Part shown: one piece after another, positions 1-15,000 of the stretch
Numbering within the stretch: position 1 is the first letter of the stretch
How the letters are laid out: each line of letters begins with the position of its first letter
Assembly (NCBI GenBank): GCA_949130485.1
Contig: OX422202.1
Span: forward strand, 4,123,292-4,187,291
DNA: 64,000 nucleotides
Origin: Agelas oroides
Taxonomy: Eukaryota; Porifera; Demospongiae; Agelasida; Agelasidae
Direction of reading: 5' to 3'
Program-made: the position numbers and the translations under genes
The notes under the pieces: model-generated
Told to the model about the DNA's origin: nothing
Database searches by the model: none
Seen by the model: only the letters and a program-made list of their open reading frames with translations

Positions 1-3000
1 GAGAAATATCTTTGACATCTACATGGAACCCCTGAGGTAATCCACTTGGTAGATATTCCAAGCATACAAGCTTATGCTGTTCCTTGTCCATAGTGTTATA
101 GGAAGACAGATGTTGTTTGAGTTGTCTAGTGCTTCATGAAAAGAGTATAAGACACATGTTGTCTTGGTTATGGCCAAGACCAGTCAGTGTGAGCTAGGTA
201 GGGTAACACACAACACACACCTTTATGGTGTTAACTACCCCCACAATATCATTCTCTGTATTCATCATCCAAAATGCCATATTTGGGCATCTTACCTCTC
301 TTGGAATGCACACATTCATTAATAGCAATGTCAAGAATGGTATGCATAATTCCTTTCGAAGGTGGTTCCTTTACACACCCACACTGTGTGCATTTGCTTG
401 TCAGTTGCTGAGCTTCCATTACAGACATACACTCACACAAGTGAATGTCATCAGTAACAGTGGGGGGCTAATTTAAAATACCTTCTGCTAGTCACAAGGC
501 TCATGCGTGTTTGTAGGGTTCTTGCAAATGGCCTTATTGAGGCAAATGTGAGCAAGCCACCCACTAGCTATGAAGGATGACTGCTGTCATCCGTGTTTTC
601 TAATGCGGCTTGTTAAGAAACTCATGTATATCATTAGCTTAAAGCAGTTCTTTTTGAGTATCTAAACACAGTAGAAGTGACTCAGATAGAATGCTGTTTC
701 CAAATTAGGGTAAACAAGAATGCAAAGAGAGACGGCAAGAGCATAGAGCAGCAATTCAGCTGACACAAATACCACATGGGACACTAGTCTCGTCCCCAGA
801 CCCCACCCTCTCATGAGGAGAAACGGTCTGGTGAACCAAGTCGAATTTCTTGGGCTAGCGCACACTTTTGCGACAATGTAACCTAGCAACGATCAAAACA
901 TTTTGCGGCCAACCCGCTCAAAAAAGGTACGGATACTCGAATGGAGATGAACAAATTTTACTGTTGTAAGGGAAGTGCTACGTAATAATTACCGATCTCG
1001 CAATCTCATTGGTCATTACCTGTTTTGGGTAATAAGCCCAAGAAATTCGACTTCATTCACCAGACCGTTTCTCACTGGGAGGCACGCGCGGGCGGGGCAC
1101 GAGACTAATGGGACACTGCTAGAGTAGAAGGAACTCTCAATACATAATTGACTCCAGGTTATTTGGCTTCATATGACAGCAGAGCAGACCATACAGTGTA
1201 GTTACAGTGTCCACTTCAAATGAATAACTAGGGTACATGCAGCCTCGCGCCGCAAAGCAGAGCCTGATCGTTATTTTCGATTGGGGCAGACAGTATAGTG
1301 TCTGCCCCAGGTTTTATAACCTTTAACACCCCTCAAAACAGGTTCTAACATCCATCATAGAGTGTTATAACACCTTTTCTAACATCCTTCATTTCTGTCA
1401 GTGTTATAGTAACACCCCACAAAATAAATGTGGGGTTTTTCTACTGCACCCTATTTTTAACAGTGTAGACTACAATTATTAGCTACCTGACGGTCCTTAG
1501 CCTCGGACCTAGGCTGTTCATTGGCCTGGGTACGAGGCTGGACAGTCCTTGAACAGTAGCCTTCGTGGAAAGCCAGTGCTCTGCTTTTCTTCAGTCAGTC
1601 CAGAACTGCTGAGTGAGGGAGTTCAGTTAGGGCAGACAAACAGCAATACACTGCCCGTAAGAGGAGTGTAGAAACTGCTGAGCGATGTAGATCGAGCTGG
1701 GTGCATACACCAAATTCACTCGTTTGTTTAGATGAAAGTCGAGCTGGATGCTCATGCCAAGCTCGCTCGCTTGTTCACTAGTGCTATCCATGATCAAGAT
1801 TGTGAGCGATAGAGGCCAAGATTCACGTCAAACTTGCTCGCTGCTTTGTAGCGCCATATTGAACTGGAGCTAGTTCGACTGGTTACTCAGCAGTGATGAA
1901 GATCATGTGTGCCTGTAGCTTGCAGGGGGGCCCCCTGAGAACCGAAAGTATGACATACATTTGACATTGCGGGGCTGAGACTGCAATGCGATTGCCGAGC
2001 TGAGCCTCAAGCCTCCTACGTATGTCACTCTTCCTACTCTATGTCACACCTCAAACACTACGTCACGCCTTTATCCCTATGACACGAATACCAAGCCTCG
2101 CTCCTCTTCGCTGCACTCAGCAACAATAGAAGGATCCTGGCCGTGAGTGTAGCTGTAGCCAGCTGTGTACCTCAATGGCTGCTGATTGTGAAAGTGAGAC
2201 TGTGTGTTAGACAGTCAGGCTGCATCATCAGCGGGGAAACTCCAAAAGAGATGGGGGTGAAGCCATCTCCACTGCTCATTTTGCTGTTGGTCATATCAAA
2301 TACATGTAGCTGCACTCTAAGTAAATATGCATGGTGACTTGCCTGCCTCAGGTTTCCATAAGCTGCCTGAGCTTCTACGCTTAAAATGGTTCTTGTTGGA
2401 TGTTACTTAGCAACCAAATCTGTGAACTTGAGTAGCACCAAATAGAATGGGTGGAGGTGATAATGGGGTGTGGCAGTGGGTTACATCCAACAACTAAGTT
2501 ACATTCCACAGACAGAACAGCATTCGCCCTTCAGGCTTATGCTGCTCCACCTTGGAAACACAACTATTATAAGTTTTCCATTCTGTCAGCTTCTCAAGAG
2601 GAAGCAATGACATTGGGCTTCTAAATTAGGATCAGTTTATCCTTGTATGGGAATGGCTAAGTGAACTTGCCTCCCTTGAATAGTGGCCACAGCTAGTATT
2701 GACACATATATCAATATGAAACCTTGTGATGTGTCTAGTCCAGATCACAAGTCATAATATCCTCTGTTGAGAAGCAGAGCTATACACAGATGCCCAGGGT
2801 CATTCATTGGCATGATGCATCTAATGTTGTCCCTCCTCCCCCTTCCTCATGTACACACACACAGGAAGTGGGGCCTGGCACAGAATGACATGAACACACT
2901 GTTTCGGCCTCTCAGCCGTCTGTGTGACCTCCTCATGAACTTCTTCTCAGAGGTGAGATATTGGCTACATGTTGACGATTTCAGGGATCTGTAAATGTCA

Positions 3001-6000
3001 GTATGAACTACTTCTCATGTCTTTTCTTTGTTTCCTCAGCTTGAGCTTGCCGTGCAGTACTGGAACACCAATACTACACAGATTGGTAAGAGCCTGAACT
3101 TTATTTGAACAGTAATTAACCCTCGGCGCGCATGCGCAGCGAGGGTTACAGTACTTCGTTTGTCTGTCTGTCTGTCTGTCTGTCTGTTACAACTAGCTTG
3201 GCTCACCTGGCGGCTAAATCTCTGAAGTTTTGACGAAGATAGGCTTCAAACCGAACGAGGATGTGTTTAAATTGAGCCGATTTCGCCAAGAATGTTTCGT
3301 TCAAGAGAGTTATGCTGCGATTCGTTTGCCACGGCGAGCGCTAGTCGGCCATATTCTAGTCTGAGAACGAGTTCACGTAGTCTCGGAACCTGATCGATCC
3401 CAGACCAGGGCGCGTGAACTCGTTCTCAGACTACAATATGGCCGACTAGCGCTGTCAATACTGCTACAATATGTCATATCCAGGATTACAAAGGAATGTC
3501 CCACAGATTCCCTACTCACTACACATGCTCACTACATTAGGGAGGGGTTTGTTGGGGCAAGGTAAAGGGACACAAGGACAACTTGGGACACTGTTATCCT
3601 GTACGACTTTGTGTAGTCTCAGCTAGCTATCTAGTGTACCATCATACCACATGAATTTCCTTCGCGTACTTAGCTACATTGTATGTCCTGTGACTCTGCG
3701 TTAATACTATGCGCCGAGGGTTAAGCACTTCAGTGCTCTTCATTAATTGCTGCTTGTAAATGGCAATAAGAGCTGCCAAGATAATATAAAACTAGACAGT
3801 TGGTTGATCATTGTAGAGCAAGTCTGAGCGAAATACAGTGCTGATTCCACAGCTTGGTACAAAGTAGTAGCAAATGTAGTTCTTACCTGAGGTTTGTGAA
3901 CCACATGTGAAGCTTTGACACCTGACCATGGAACTATCTCTGCTGTCTCTGAGCACAAAGCCTAGCTAGCTTATTTCATAGTTCATAGTTTTTGGAACTT
4001 GTGTCTAGTTGTCACTCAAGCCATTCAAACGGCTATTGACTGATTTCCACTTCATACTGTAGTACAACTAATATCGGTTCTCTCTCAGTTCCATTTCTGT
4101 CCTCATTACACTCTTGCATATACGTACTTCAAGTTATTGCATGTGTGTTTCTGCCACAGTTTCTCTCCTAAGGCACTGTGTAATCTATTAGGCGATGAAA
4201 AGGCTTGTAATTAACCCCAGGTTCATTTGTGCCATTTGTGAGCTTGTTACACAACCTTTTATTCCAATTTCATGATGTTTACAAGATCCAGTCAAATCTG
4301 TTGACTAGAAATGGGAATTGTGTGTTTGAATTGGCTCATAAAGTTCTAGACAATTCTGTACTTTCAAACTTTCTCTCAATTCTGTTTGTACATTTTCAGC
4401 TCAATAAGTATTGGATGAAACAGTACTTTTTGAATATATCTTGACTTTGTACTTCCTTCCTCACAGGTGGGTTATTCAAGCAGTACCCCTCCTTTTGGGA
4501 CATGTATGAAGAATACAACCACAGCTATACTAGGGCTTGCAAGTAAGCAAGGGAGGCTGTGACTAAAGCAAATTATTGCCTGACAGTAGTACATCATAAA
4601 CTTGTTCAATAGGCATGAAGTGAGCATGCGAGAACACTTCCAAGGAAGACTTTTCTGTTCTTTTTGCTTCAAGACTTACATTTCCAAGAAGTGCATGTAC
4701 ATAAGGCTGATAACTGAGTCTAGGAGTCCACATCTTAGACTAGATATCTAAGGCCATACCAGTGTAATGGTATGTTGCTTGGGCCAGATGACTTTTCAGA
4801 GAGGGTTGGTAGGTAAGCTTTAAAAGTGATAATGATAGTCACATGATCATGATCTTGGCAACAGTTTTGCTGCAAACATCAACTATCAGCTCTCCATAAT
4901 AGTCAGCCTATTTACAGTTGACAATCTTGGACCTCTTTTTGGCTCTATTTGGTGAGTACGCTTGTAATTATCAACACAAAAGATGCTGCCACTCCAACAA
5001 AGTTACGTACGTAGCTTGCAGATTCACATACGTGCAGTAGACAATTATCATTTTTGAGTAGCGTCTGCCAAAATTTGGGTCAGTCAGGCCCAAACAACAT
5101 AAAATTAGATTTCGTATGGCCTACATGTAAATTGCTTCTGGAACATGTGGGCTTTTTTGTTGGATGTTGAAATACAGCTTTCTTCTATCCCTCAACTATA
5201 GGAGCATTACCAACCTTTCACACTTCTTTCATTGTTCTTAGCTTTCACATGTATACTCACATATGCATACACATCTGCTACATGTAAGATGAAGATATTT
5301 GTGAGCGAATTGTTATTTGAGTGCACACAACATGCTTTTTGTGACGTTTCGGCCTCAGAGGACCTTCTTCAGGCATACAGTGCTAGACAATTGGTACAAA
5401 ACAGACAATGCACAGACTATATACAAAACAGTGTTTTGCATCATCTATTTTGTGCCTGAAGAATGTCCTCCAGGACCAAAATGTACAAGTGCCTAATCTT
5501 TGGCCAAGAGATTGGTTGTTCAAGATTCAGACTACCACAAACCATCTGCTACATGTAGTTGGGCATGTCCACATTGTTTCTCTCCTACAGGCTTCTGAAG
5601 GATAAACGTATGATGGATGAATCCTTCAACAGCTTTCTTGAACTGAAGAGAGGGGCAGCCAGGCACACACTGGAGTCACTCATGCTGCTGCCTGTATGTA
5701 TACGCATATGTTTGGTACTTTGTTCCTCCTGCATTTTGAGGTGAAACAACACACCCAAAAAGAGCTTATTAGTATGACAGCTTTTCTGTCCACATAATGC
5801 TGGTATCAGGTCTTAGTGCATTGTGGGGCAACAACTGAGCAGAAATTACAAACTGAAAGAGACTGTGTGCTCACACTTTCTCCCTCCCCACACAGGTCCA
5901 GAGAATATACGACTATCACCGGCTACTGGTTCAGCTTTATACCATCACCCCTAAAGACCATTTCGACTATCATGACCTCAGATTCGCCGTTGCCTCAGTT

Positions 6001-9000
6001 AGCGCTGTAAGTATGTATGGATCCTGCCGACATGCACACTACATAATTATGTGTAGTCTATACAAGCTTTGTTTGCACATACCGTAGTCTCACGAAAGAG
6101 CGCCCATGGGCAGAGCACCTTACAAGTCCGTCATAGAGGGGGGTGGGCGCTCTTTTGAGTGTTTCCGCATTTAACCACAAAAGAGCGCCCATGTCATGTT
6201 TACAGCGACTCGATGCCCTCGAAGCAATAATTAGACAAACACAATGGAGCCACCAGAAGCTTCAAAGTCAAGGCCTGACGGCACAACAACACTCTGAACG
6301 GGCACCATGTCACCTTAAGCATGGTGTATGTCGCAGTGCGCGCCACATTAGATATTCCCGTCTACTCAAAGCTGCTTTGCAATAACCTTCAGTGAAGTAT
6401 AACGTGAAGTTTCTTACCTCAGATATATGCATAGCGCTTATGGCTGTGCTTCTCAAACTCCACAAGTGCACTCCATTAGCCACGTGAAACTCACTCCAGG
6501 GTGGGCGCTCATTACAGGAAATTGGGCCAAAAGTCGGGGGTGGGCGCTCTTTTGAGGGTGGGCACTCTTTCACGAGACTACGGTACGTACGTACATACAT
6601 ACATACATACAACACGTTTATAACATAGTTAGCATTTAGCACTACTTTTCCACGCTTGTTGGTCAACAAGACTTTCGTTCGCTTGGAAGGTACACCATGG
6701 TACTCACAAATAAACACTTGGTTGGATGTCCATTGCTTCCTGTGGCCTGTGTATTAATTTACTTGCATTTTGGGGTCTAAGTAGCTGTACCTGAAATGAG
6801 AGAGAATGGAATGGAGTAGTATTAGGGTGTCCGTTAACAGGAAAAAGTATAGCAATGCCAGCAAGGGTGAACATAGAAAGGAACCGCACGAGACACTGGA
6901 ATGCTTGTCTTTGGGGATAAATATGAATTACTCTACCCTTTTCTTTATGCTTCAAAAAAAGTAAAGGAATTTAGACGTTATGAGGTGAAAATAGAGGGAA
7001 GTGAAAAGGCCGGCAGTCGCCGGGAGTCGAACCCAGGACACCTCTGGCTTGAGCCACCAGTACTCTGCCACTGAGCCATGACAGCCAGACAACCACCAAC
7101 CGGCGACTGCTGGCCTTTTCACTTTCCTCTATTTTCGCCTCATAACATCTAAATTCCTTTATTTCCAGCATGAGGCAAGATGCTCTGAGCATTCAAAGTT
7201 AAAGTTACAGAATACAGGAATGGGGCGTGGTCAAGGTCTAAAGTTAACAGCTTGAGGTGCTTATATACACTATATTAGAGTTACATGTACATACAAACAG
7301 TCATGTATGCACAGTCAAACTCAGGCACAATTCATGTTGCTCAAGCATCTACGTACATTAGCAGTAGCGTTATTAGTGGCATTATCAGTGAATGTTTACC
7401 ATTGTCTTCATCAACTTGGTGGTTTCCTACCTCCCCTCTCTTTCCATTTCTCATTTATTTCTTTATCTATTTCCCTGTCCCTTCACTGTTCCTACATTTC
7501 TCTTATCTTTCCTCCTCCCTTCTCCCTTTTTTTCCCTTCTCCTCCCACCTGCTCTAGATGGTGCAATCAAGGGAGAAACAGTTGAGCGAGAGTGAGAATG
7601 AGGCCAAGTTAGAACAGGTGCAGCTGAGGTTCCCCAGTGATGACCTTTTCCTGAACCAATCCCTCAACATCATGGAGGTGCGTGTGTGGGTGGGTGAGAA
7701 CATGTGTGAGGGGGGGGGGGAGCATGTGCATGCATGTGTGTTGCACTGTGTTGTATTCTAGTGTAAGTCATTACGGGAACTAGCCTAAGTACAATGTAGA
7801 CTTATTGGAGCAAGCTTGTGTATTGGGTAGCAGCAAAGGTTAGACCTTACCAGATTCACGAGCAGCCATTTATCGTGTCCATAGAGCTATTATGGCCACA
7901 GAGTCATGGGATAAGCTACACCATAAGCATAAAGCTAGGAGGGAGGGAGATCTCTGCTAAGTAGCATAGCTTGGTCATGCATGGCCTTACTTGATGGTCA
8001 TGCATCATGGCCTCATTCCACGAACCCACTGTTTTGGCTACAGTGCTCCAAGGCAAGCGGAGCAAACCTTTTGAATTATACAGTAAAGCCCTCCTATCAT
8101 CTTGTTTACACATAAATGGTGTAAATCGTTGTTATTTGCTTTTGAATGGCCTGCGCTGTAAGTTTCAGCTTCTCCATATACTTAAGAAGCGCTAATTGTG
8201 ACGTCGCAGATAATTAACTGATGTCATAGATATGCACTACGATGCCAACAAAACAATCAGCCAGCAAGAATTTCTCACATTCAAACCACTTACTAGGAAT
8301 ACGCATGCGCAGAGTATGCCTCGCGCAGAAGAATATCCGGAAATATGCAAGTAGATATCCGTTGTAACCACGTGTAGCGTGTAGGTGCTAGGTGCTGGAG
8401 ACGAGATAGAGCGATGAAGATGGCAAAGCGGTCGTCTGAAGAGTTTCAGGAAGTGAGCGTAGTGTCATGCGAGTATCTGTCAGACTCTTTCTCCTTTGCC
8501 TTACTCTCTTCTGATGCAGTGTCCCTTTGTTTCTGTCTTCGCTCTCTAGCACGATCACGCTTTGACTGCTTCTGCTCCATTTCGGCTCTCTGACGATCTT
8601 TTTCACACGTCGATCGCCTCCTGCTCCCACCAGTACCATGTGGCCCCTGCTCCGTTTCGGCTGTCGCACGCACACGATCTTTCGATCGCCTCCTGGTCGG
8701 ACCAGTACCACGTGGCTAGTAGTCTGGGGACGAGACCACAGAAACCGCGCCCACGTAATCAAAGTGTGACGGATATACATACAAACGCGAGCTGACTACG
8801 CTGCACGATTAGTAGCCTCGCGCTAAGGCGCTCGGCAATTAGCTAGAAATTCGACAACACAGCAAGTGAACTATAACTGGTTCTTCTCAGAGCCAACCCA
8901 ACCCATAACGTATTTGATCACCCCAGCAACAAGGAAGCGATTCTTCAAGGTCAAACAGCACTGTGCAAAGTCAGCAACGTGTGTCATGCTTTGTAGCTAG

Positions 9001-12000
9001 AGCTGATAAACGCAGGTCAACAATAGTCTCGGAACCAGACCCTCCAAAAATGGAAAAGGGGGGTCTGGTAAATGGGCTGGGGTGGAAGTGTACACTGCGC
9101 CCCATATGCAGGCGCACTTCCAATTGGCTTTTGATTAGCATTCTGATGTGCGTTTATTGGAAACGCTAACCACACGAGAGCCGTCTTCACAAGCAGCCGC
9201 GTTTCTCTTCGTTATAGAAAGTTGTGAACACCAAGTGGAAAGATTAGAATGCTTCTGCGTAAGTTTAGGTCCAGCAGAAGGATCTACCGGTGATGGAAGA
9301 ATTCAGCAATTATTAACATTGTGCAGTGTACGCTTCCACCCCAGTCTGTTTACCAGACCCTCCTTTCTGAGGGAACAAGACTAGGTCAACAAAGACAGCA
9401 GCCATATTGTCTACATAGCCATCTGCTGTGGTTAATGACATCACAAAAGGAACGCCTACCCGTGACACGTCACGAAATTGGCTGAAAGTTACTGTTTCCA
9501 TGCAAAAGCACTTTCGCACAGTCCAGGAAAATTTTTATAAGAAAAGTACTTGATACAAAACTTCAAAGCCACCTTTCCCCAGTAAATCCTGTTTACTTTG
9601 AGTTTTGGGGGCTATACCACATGCTAAACACTTTGCCACTCAATAGATTTTCTTGACAGTGCTTGGGAGTGAAGCCTGTTGACTACCTTCATAATAAACT
9701 CCCTACTTCCACATGGCATCTGGACTCTTGAATTTGAGAAGCAGGGCTAAACTACGCTAAATTCTTTTTCTGAATGGGTGACTATTGGCAGCCATATTGA
9801 TGAGAGACATCACGTGACAATTAATTTAGAGGAAGCATGCGTAACATGTGTTGAGTTTTATGTATTTTGTCAACACATTTGATGTGTGTATCAAGCACTA
9901 AAAGCTTCCAAAATTGAACGTTTTGCTCTCTTGCTTTGGAGCACTGTACCTGTAGTCTATGAGCAGCCTGGCTTGTCTGTCTCGTGTAGTCCCAGCTTTT
10001 AGACAGCTTCAAGAAAGCTGAGGTAAGTTGCCATGTCTGCCAGGGTCTCAAACACTGGAAGTACACATGCCATTGCACATTAATAGATCAATTTAACTAC
10101 GTAGTGCACATTGGTACATACATGTTACGTAACTATTTTCCATAGATTACATGTAGTGTAGGACTCAGTTGGGTTCACCCCCATTCCACAACAATCTACA
10201 CGTCCACATTAGCCCTGGGTTGTTTGACCATCACAATTATCTATTGTTTTGCAGTCTGCTGTGAAGAGAGCCAAGAGTGCCAGCACACCTGGGTCCCACA
10301 GGTCTTTGCGGCACACAAAGCAAAGCAGGTATGTTAGGGCATGTCAATCCTGTTGAAGCTAATCACTTGCATCATAGGAAAGCACCTGCAACACTGTGTG
10401 TCTCAACTGGAAATTGAAGTGTGCTCACCACATCTCTTACACCCTTATCTCCACCCCAGCTTTGACTTGGATCATACAGACATTGGTGAGGTGACAAAGA
10501 GAGGGGTACGACTATACCTGCAGGAAGGACCAGTGAAGATCATCACGGTAAAGGGGTTTTATTACCGTCACTCACAAGCCATTCCCATGTCCATCCTTGG
10601 CACATTGCTGGTATTTGAAATAGCCTGTAGTACGTGTGCCTCAACTCCACTGATTACTGAGCATAGGAAGGCTGTATCTGGAGGCTGTGGAGAGCCAAGG
10701 CCTCTAAGTCTGCAGTACAAGCCAGTCACGGGCCACTTATAGTCATAACTCCACAAACACAGTGAGAGAGGGCTGGGGTATACTAACTAACTGCAGTTGA
10801 CATGCTATCACAGAAAGAAAATCCTTCCTGGAAGGATTCGCAATGTTTGACAACTTGTGCGTGTATGTCAGTATAGATCAAAGACGGCAATACTGGAAAC
10901 ACTACCCTTGCTTTGCTTACAGTATAACAATGTAGCTTTATGATGCTGTTTTCCTAATCCTCCCACACATGCACACATACCAGGGGCTACAATCCCATGA
11001 GCGCTATTTCTTCCTCTTTGATGACATTCTGATCATTGGAAAGCCAACTGGCCGACACAGGTGTGTTGTGTTTACTAATAAAAGTAAACTATGTGCCCAT
11101 TACCTTATCTGTTGGAAGATGACACACACACATCGACAAGAGAGTATGCCTCAGCAACACAGAACTCATAAAAGTGCTAACTAGCAAGTGAACACATTAA
11201 TGTAATAGAGGAGATTTTGAGAGGGTGCCAAGTCTGAGGTGGAATAATGTCGCTGTTTGTTGGTAGCCATGGTAGAGAACCTGCCATACGCTGTTGTCCC
11301 AAACTCTATGAACAAAAGTGGCCCTTGCTGGCCTGCAAGCTTGGACCCTTATTAGGTAAGGTACAGTACTGAACTGTTAAACTACATACAAGATAACAGG
11401 TCACTGTAGGTTCTGTGACAATCTCGAAAATAGAGAAGGGATGTAAGCTAGGTACCAACTTAGCCTCGTCCCCAGGCCCATTCGAAAATCAGAGAAAAAG
11501 GCCTACATGTAGCTGTTTGCGCATGCGCTTAATTTCCCAACATTCCGGGAATTCTGGATAATACCACCGTGTTACCTCCGTCTGCCGTGACGTCAGGTAC
11601 GTGTATTTTGCCGTATGTTTAATTGTACACTGCTGACAATGGCTGTTTGTGTTCAAGGCCTGGATTCTGCCGTGTTGTATGCCTTCCTGCGACTTCGAGG
11701 CGAAGCGACGGCACTAAAACACAAAAAGAAAGCATCTATGAAGCATTTATGTTGGCTGCTTATGGGTTTTGGCAACTTATAATTCGTATTACGCTTACAT
11801 TTGTAGTGTGAAGATATGGTCCTGTGTCGACAGCGCAGTTCAAGCAATAACCACTCGATATTGGCTGTCATTTGACACACCCTTACACAATTTCACATGG
11901 TTTGCTGCTGAGTCTTCTAGGTTGTACCTGTGGTGCAATCTCATACAAGGGTTGTGTGATAGTAGCTAAGTTTGATCAATATAGTGTACTTTCTGACCAG

Positions 12001-15000
12001 AGCACGTCAAACACAGTGATGCGCTCGAAATACGCGACAGAATAATATTCAAATTCTATCCGGGACTGCCACATATATATTCCAATTTTAGCTGAACAAA
12101 CAGATATGTGTTGAAAATACACTTGCATTCAAGACTTATATAATTAAGCAGGCTAGAGAAGAGATCAGACTGGATGACTTGAGTACTAGCTCCTACTGCA
12201 TGTGACATAAAGAGAGTGTGGCAGCATCAGCTAAGGCTATTATGACAATGGCTTCAATCACTGTGAGTGCCTACCACCTGTGGGGTGCTTGAAATGCATC
12301 CAGTCGATGCTGGCTAGTCTTATATATACCAAGCTGACTTTTGAAGTTCAACCACTGCAACAAGCAGGTTTGCAAGACTAGCTTAGATGCTGTATGTGCT
12401 CGATGACTCATAGCAAATGTTTGAATTATACTAAACTCACATCCTTGCTCTGTGACTGTGCCCACTACAACTAAGTACGAGTGTTTCGTGCATCATTGCT
12501 GGTAAGAAAATATGCTTGCCCCCACATTCATGTGGAGATAAATGGGTGGAAGATTGTGGCTCACCTCATTCTGAGAAAAAGAAGTCCATTTGAAACTCTT
12601 CAGACGGAGATTTTACACTATAGTCATTTACAGGGATTCACTGTCTTCTGAGCTTACTCCTTTTTTATTGCACACACCCAAATCACACACTGACATACAT
12701 ATACCTCCCCAGGTCCCAGCAACGTCTATACAAACGCAAGGAACAGCTACGTCTCTCTGAGATGTGGGTGACAGACTGCATGGGAGAGGTCATGGTACCC
12801 ACCAACACTGCTTTTGTGCTTGGCTGGCCAGTCACCAACTGTGTGGCTGCCTTCAGTTCTCCAGAGGAGAAGAACCTCTGGTACAACGTGCTCTCAAAGT
12901 GAGTGACAGGTCAACACATGTACAGCTGTGCACCTTGGTCCACCACGAATGATACTGACTTAATTGTGATCTGTTGCATAGAACCAATTTAGCCACCACC
13001 CATGTAGTATGGGGTACAATGTAAGTCACTAATGTTCCCATTGGTTAAAGAGCTATTTATGAAGTTTCCACTGATCTGTTATACCATACAGGCATGTTGT
13101 GCACACTTAGACATAATTAACACTCGGGTCGTCCGTGTCAATGTTTACTGAACTAAAGTTACTTACAGCTGTTTGAGTTTTCTGCTCCTTCCTTACATTA
13201 CAGGACAATTGTAGCTCAGAGAAAGGCACTGCAGCCTGATGTTGTGTCAGTTCAGATTGTGAACCTCACAAAATCATCAGTGAGTGAGGTGTACCCATTA
13301 GTACCATTAGAGCCTAGAACCTACAAGTACGTAGCTGCATGTGATGTACATGTATGTACCGGTATAGTGTCTCTGAGTTGACTTCTAGCATGAGTCTAGG
13401 CCTTTAATGACTAATAACACCATTATCAAGTTTGTGTGGTGTGATGTCACAATGCACAGTGCACTGTGGAGATCGTTTCTGCACTACCAGAAGAGTGGGT
13501 TAGGGGGAGGTGGGCAGGTTCACACATGAGGTACTATACATACCATACTCACATGTTGTTAAGTGCATACGCTTTATATCTCCACGGGAAGGAAATAAGC
13601 ACCTAACAGTGAGGTGCATTCAATGTGTGCTTTATTTAGAATTACACACTGACCGCACACAAACCAGCACTTAACAGCAAATATGTACTTATAAGCGAAA
13701 TACACTTAACAACGCACAAGTATGTTATAATAGCTGCTGTGGTAGGCTGGCTGTAAAAGGCTATTGGTTGGCAGTGAATGAGCCTTTTCTTCCCTTCTTA
13801 CATTCTTCTCACTTTGTAGGAGCTCCATTCTAGCACTATAAGTTTGGACTGGTCAAGTGCCCTGATCACTAGGTGTGTTTAGAGGCACAAATCTGCACAA
13901 AATGGCTTAACGTTTCAATCACTAGTTCCAAGTAGAAGCCAGGATATGGTACATCAAAGGCACTCATAGACTCAAGTTGGCTTGTAGAAAATTAAGTAGT
14001 GTAGAGTTGACATGGAGAAAGGGGATTTGAGACAACTCCCAAGATAATACCAACTAGTACGTAGCTCTCCTGCATCACTAACATACACTTAAAGCATAGT
14101 AGCTGTTGTCTTGAGCACAATATACCGTAGTTGCATTGAAGAAAGCACTTGACTCTCTCAAATACATGTACATGTAATAGAGTATAGCCTCATTTACCAC
14201 TTAGTTTGTAGTGTTTATTTAACAATGGAGTTTGGCACGTTGAAGATTGCACCATGTCACAGAGAAAATGGGGAATGAATAAACTAGAAAGAACGCTTGC
14301 TCGTTCTGAATATTCACAAATTGAACTATAATTGTTACGAAGTAGGTACAAGAACAAATTGATAAATACCTTATGCAGTGAAACCCTTGGCACCAATAGC
14401 CATAAACACCCTTGTACTTTGCCCGTGGGTAGTATCACACTTTTTATAGGTTACATGATAAAACTGAAGACTTTATGGGATTTAGTGCCCTGTAAAAACC
14501 TGTGATACTGACTCCTAGCAAACAATATTGGCCAGGGGAGTTGGTTTACTGACACTCTCTGTTCTCCCACTCAGAACAACATTCCTACAATGATGCAGGT
14601 GCACTGCACTGAGCAGACAAAGGATGTACTGCTTAGAGCGCTGGACATGCTGGCCATTGCGGTGAGGGCGTAGAACACTTGCACATCATTATGAAATAAT
14701 AGCTGTATGTAACTGGAGTGAGCCTGAGTAGGCCCATACAGACCACGTGTACCTCTGTGGGCATACTGTTTGGTGCATCATGTCATGGGTAGACACACCT
14801 TATAATTAGTTGCAAGTTGTCATGCATGGAAGTCTACCCACCAGCTCAGTGCTCATGATCACGGCAAGTCATGGATGAAACAAAACAAAGTTTGCTACAT
14901 GCAGTGCCATCAGCAGTAATAAATTGCTTAGTTAATGCATTAGTAAAGCCTCACTTTGTTAGAATTGGTACCTGGTGGCCAGAATAGTGAGGAGCTTTGT

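Noticed and set aside
7018..7095. A tRNA gene on the minus strand
   Set aside because: The A box, B box and T-arm are present, but the acceptor ends do not pair and the anticodon arm has no 7-base loop. Similar decayed copies occur elsewhere, so it is a SINE.
8446..8673. Charged 75-residue minus-strand protein
   Set aside because: It is a Lys/Arg/Glu-rich low-complexity frame in an intron of the Rho regulator, without splice partner or homology I can recognise. Chance cannot be excluded.
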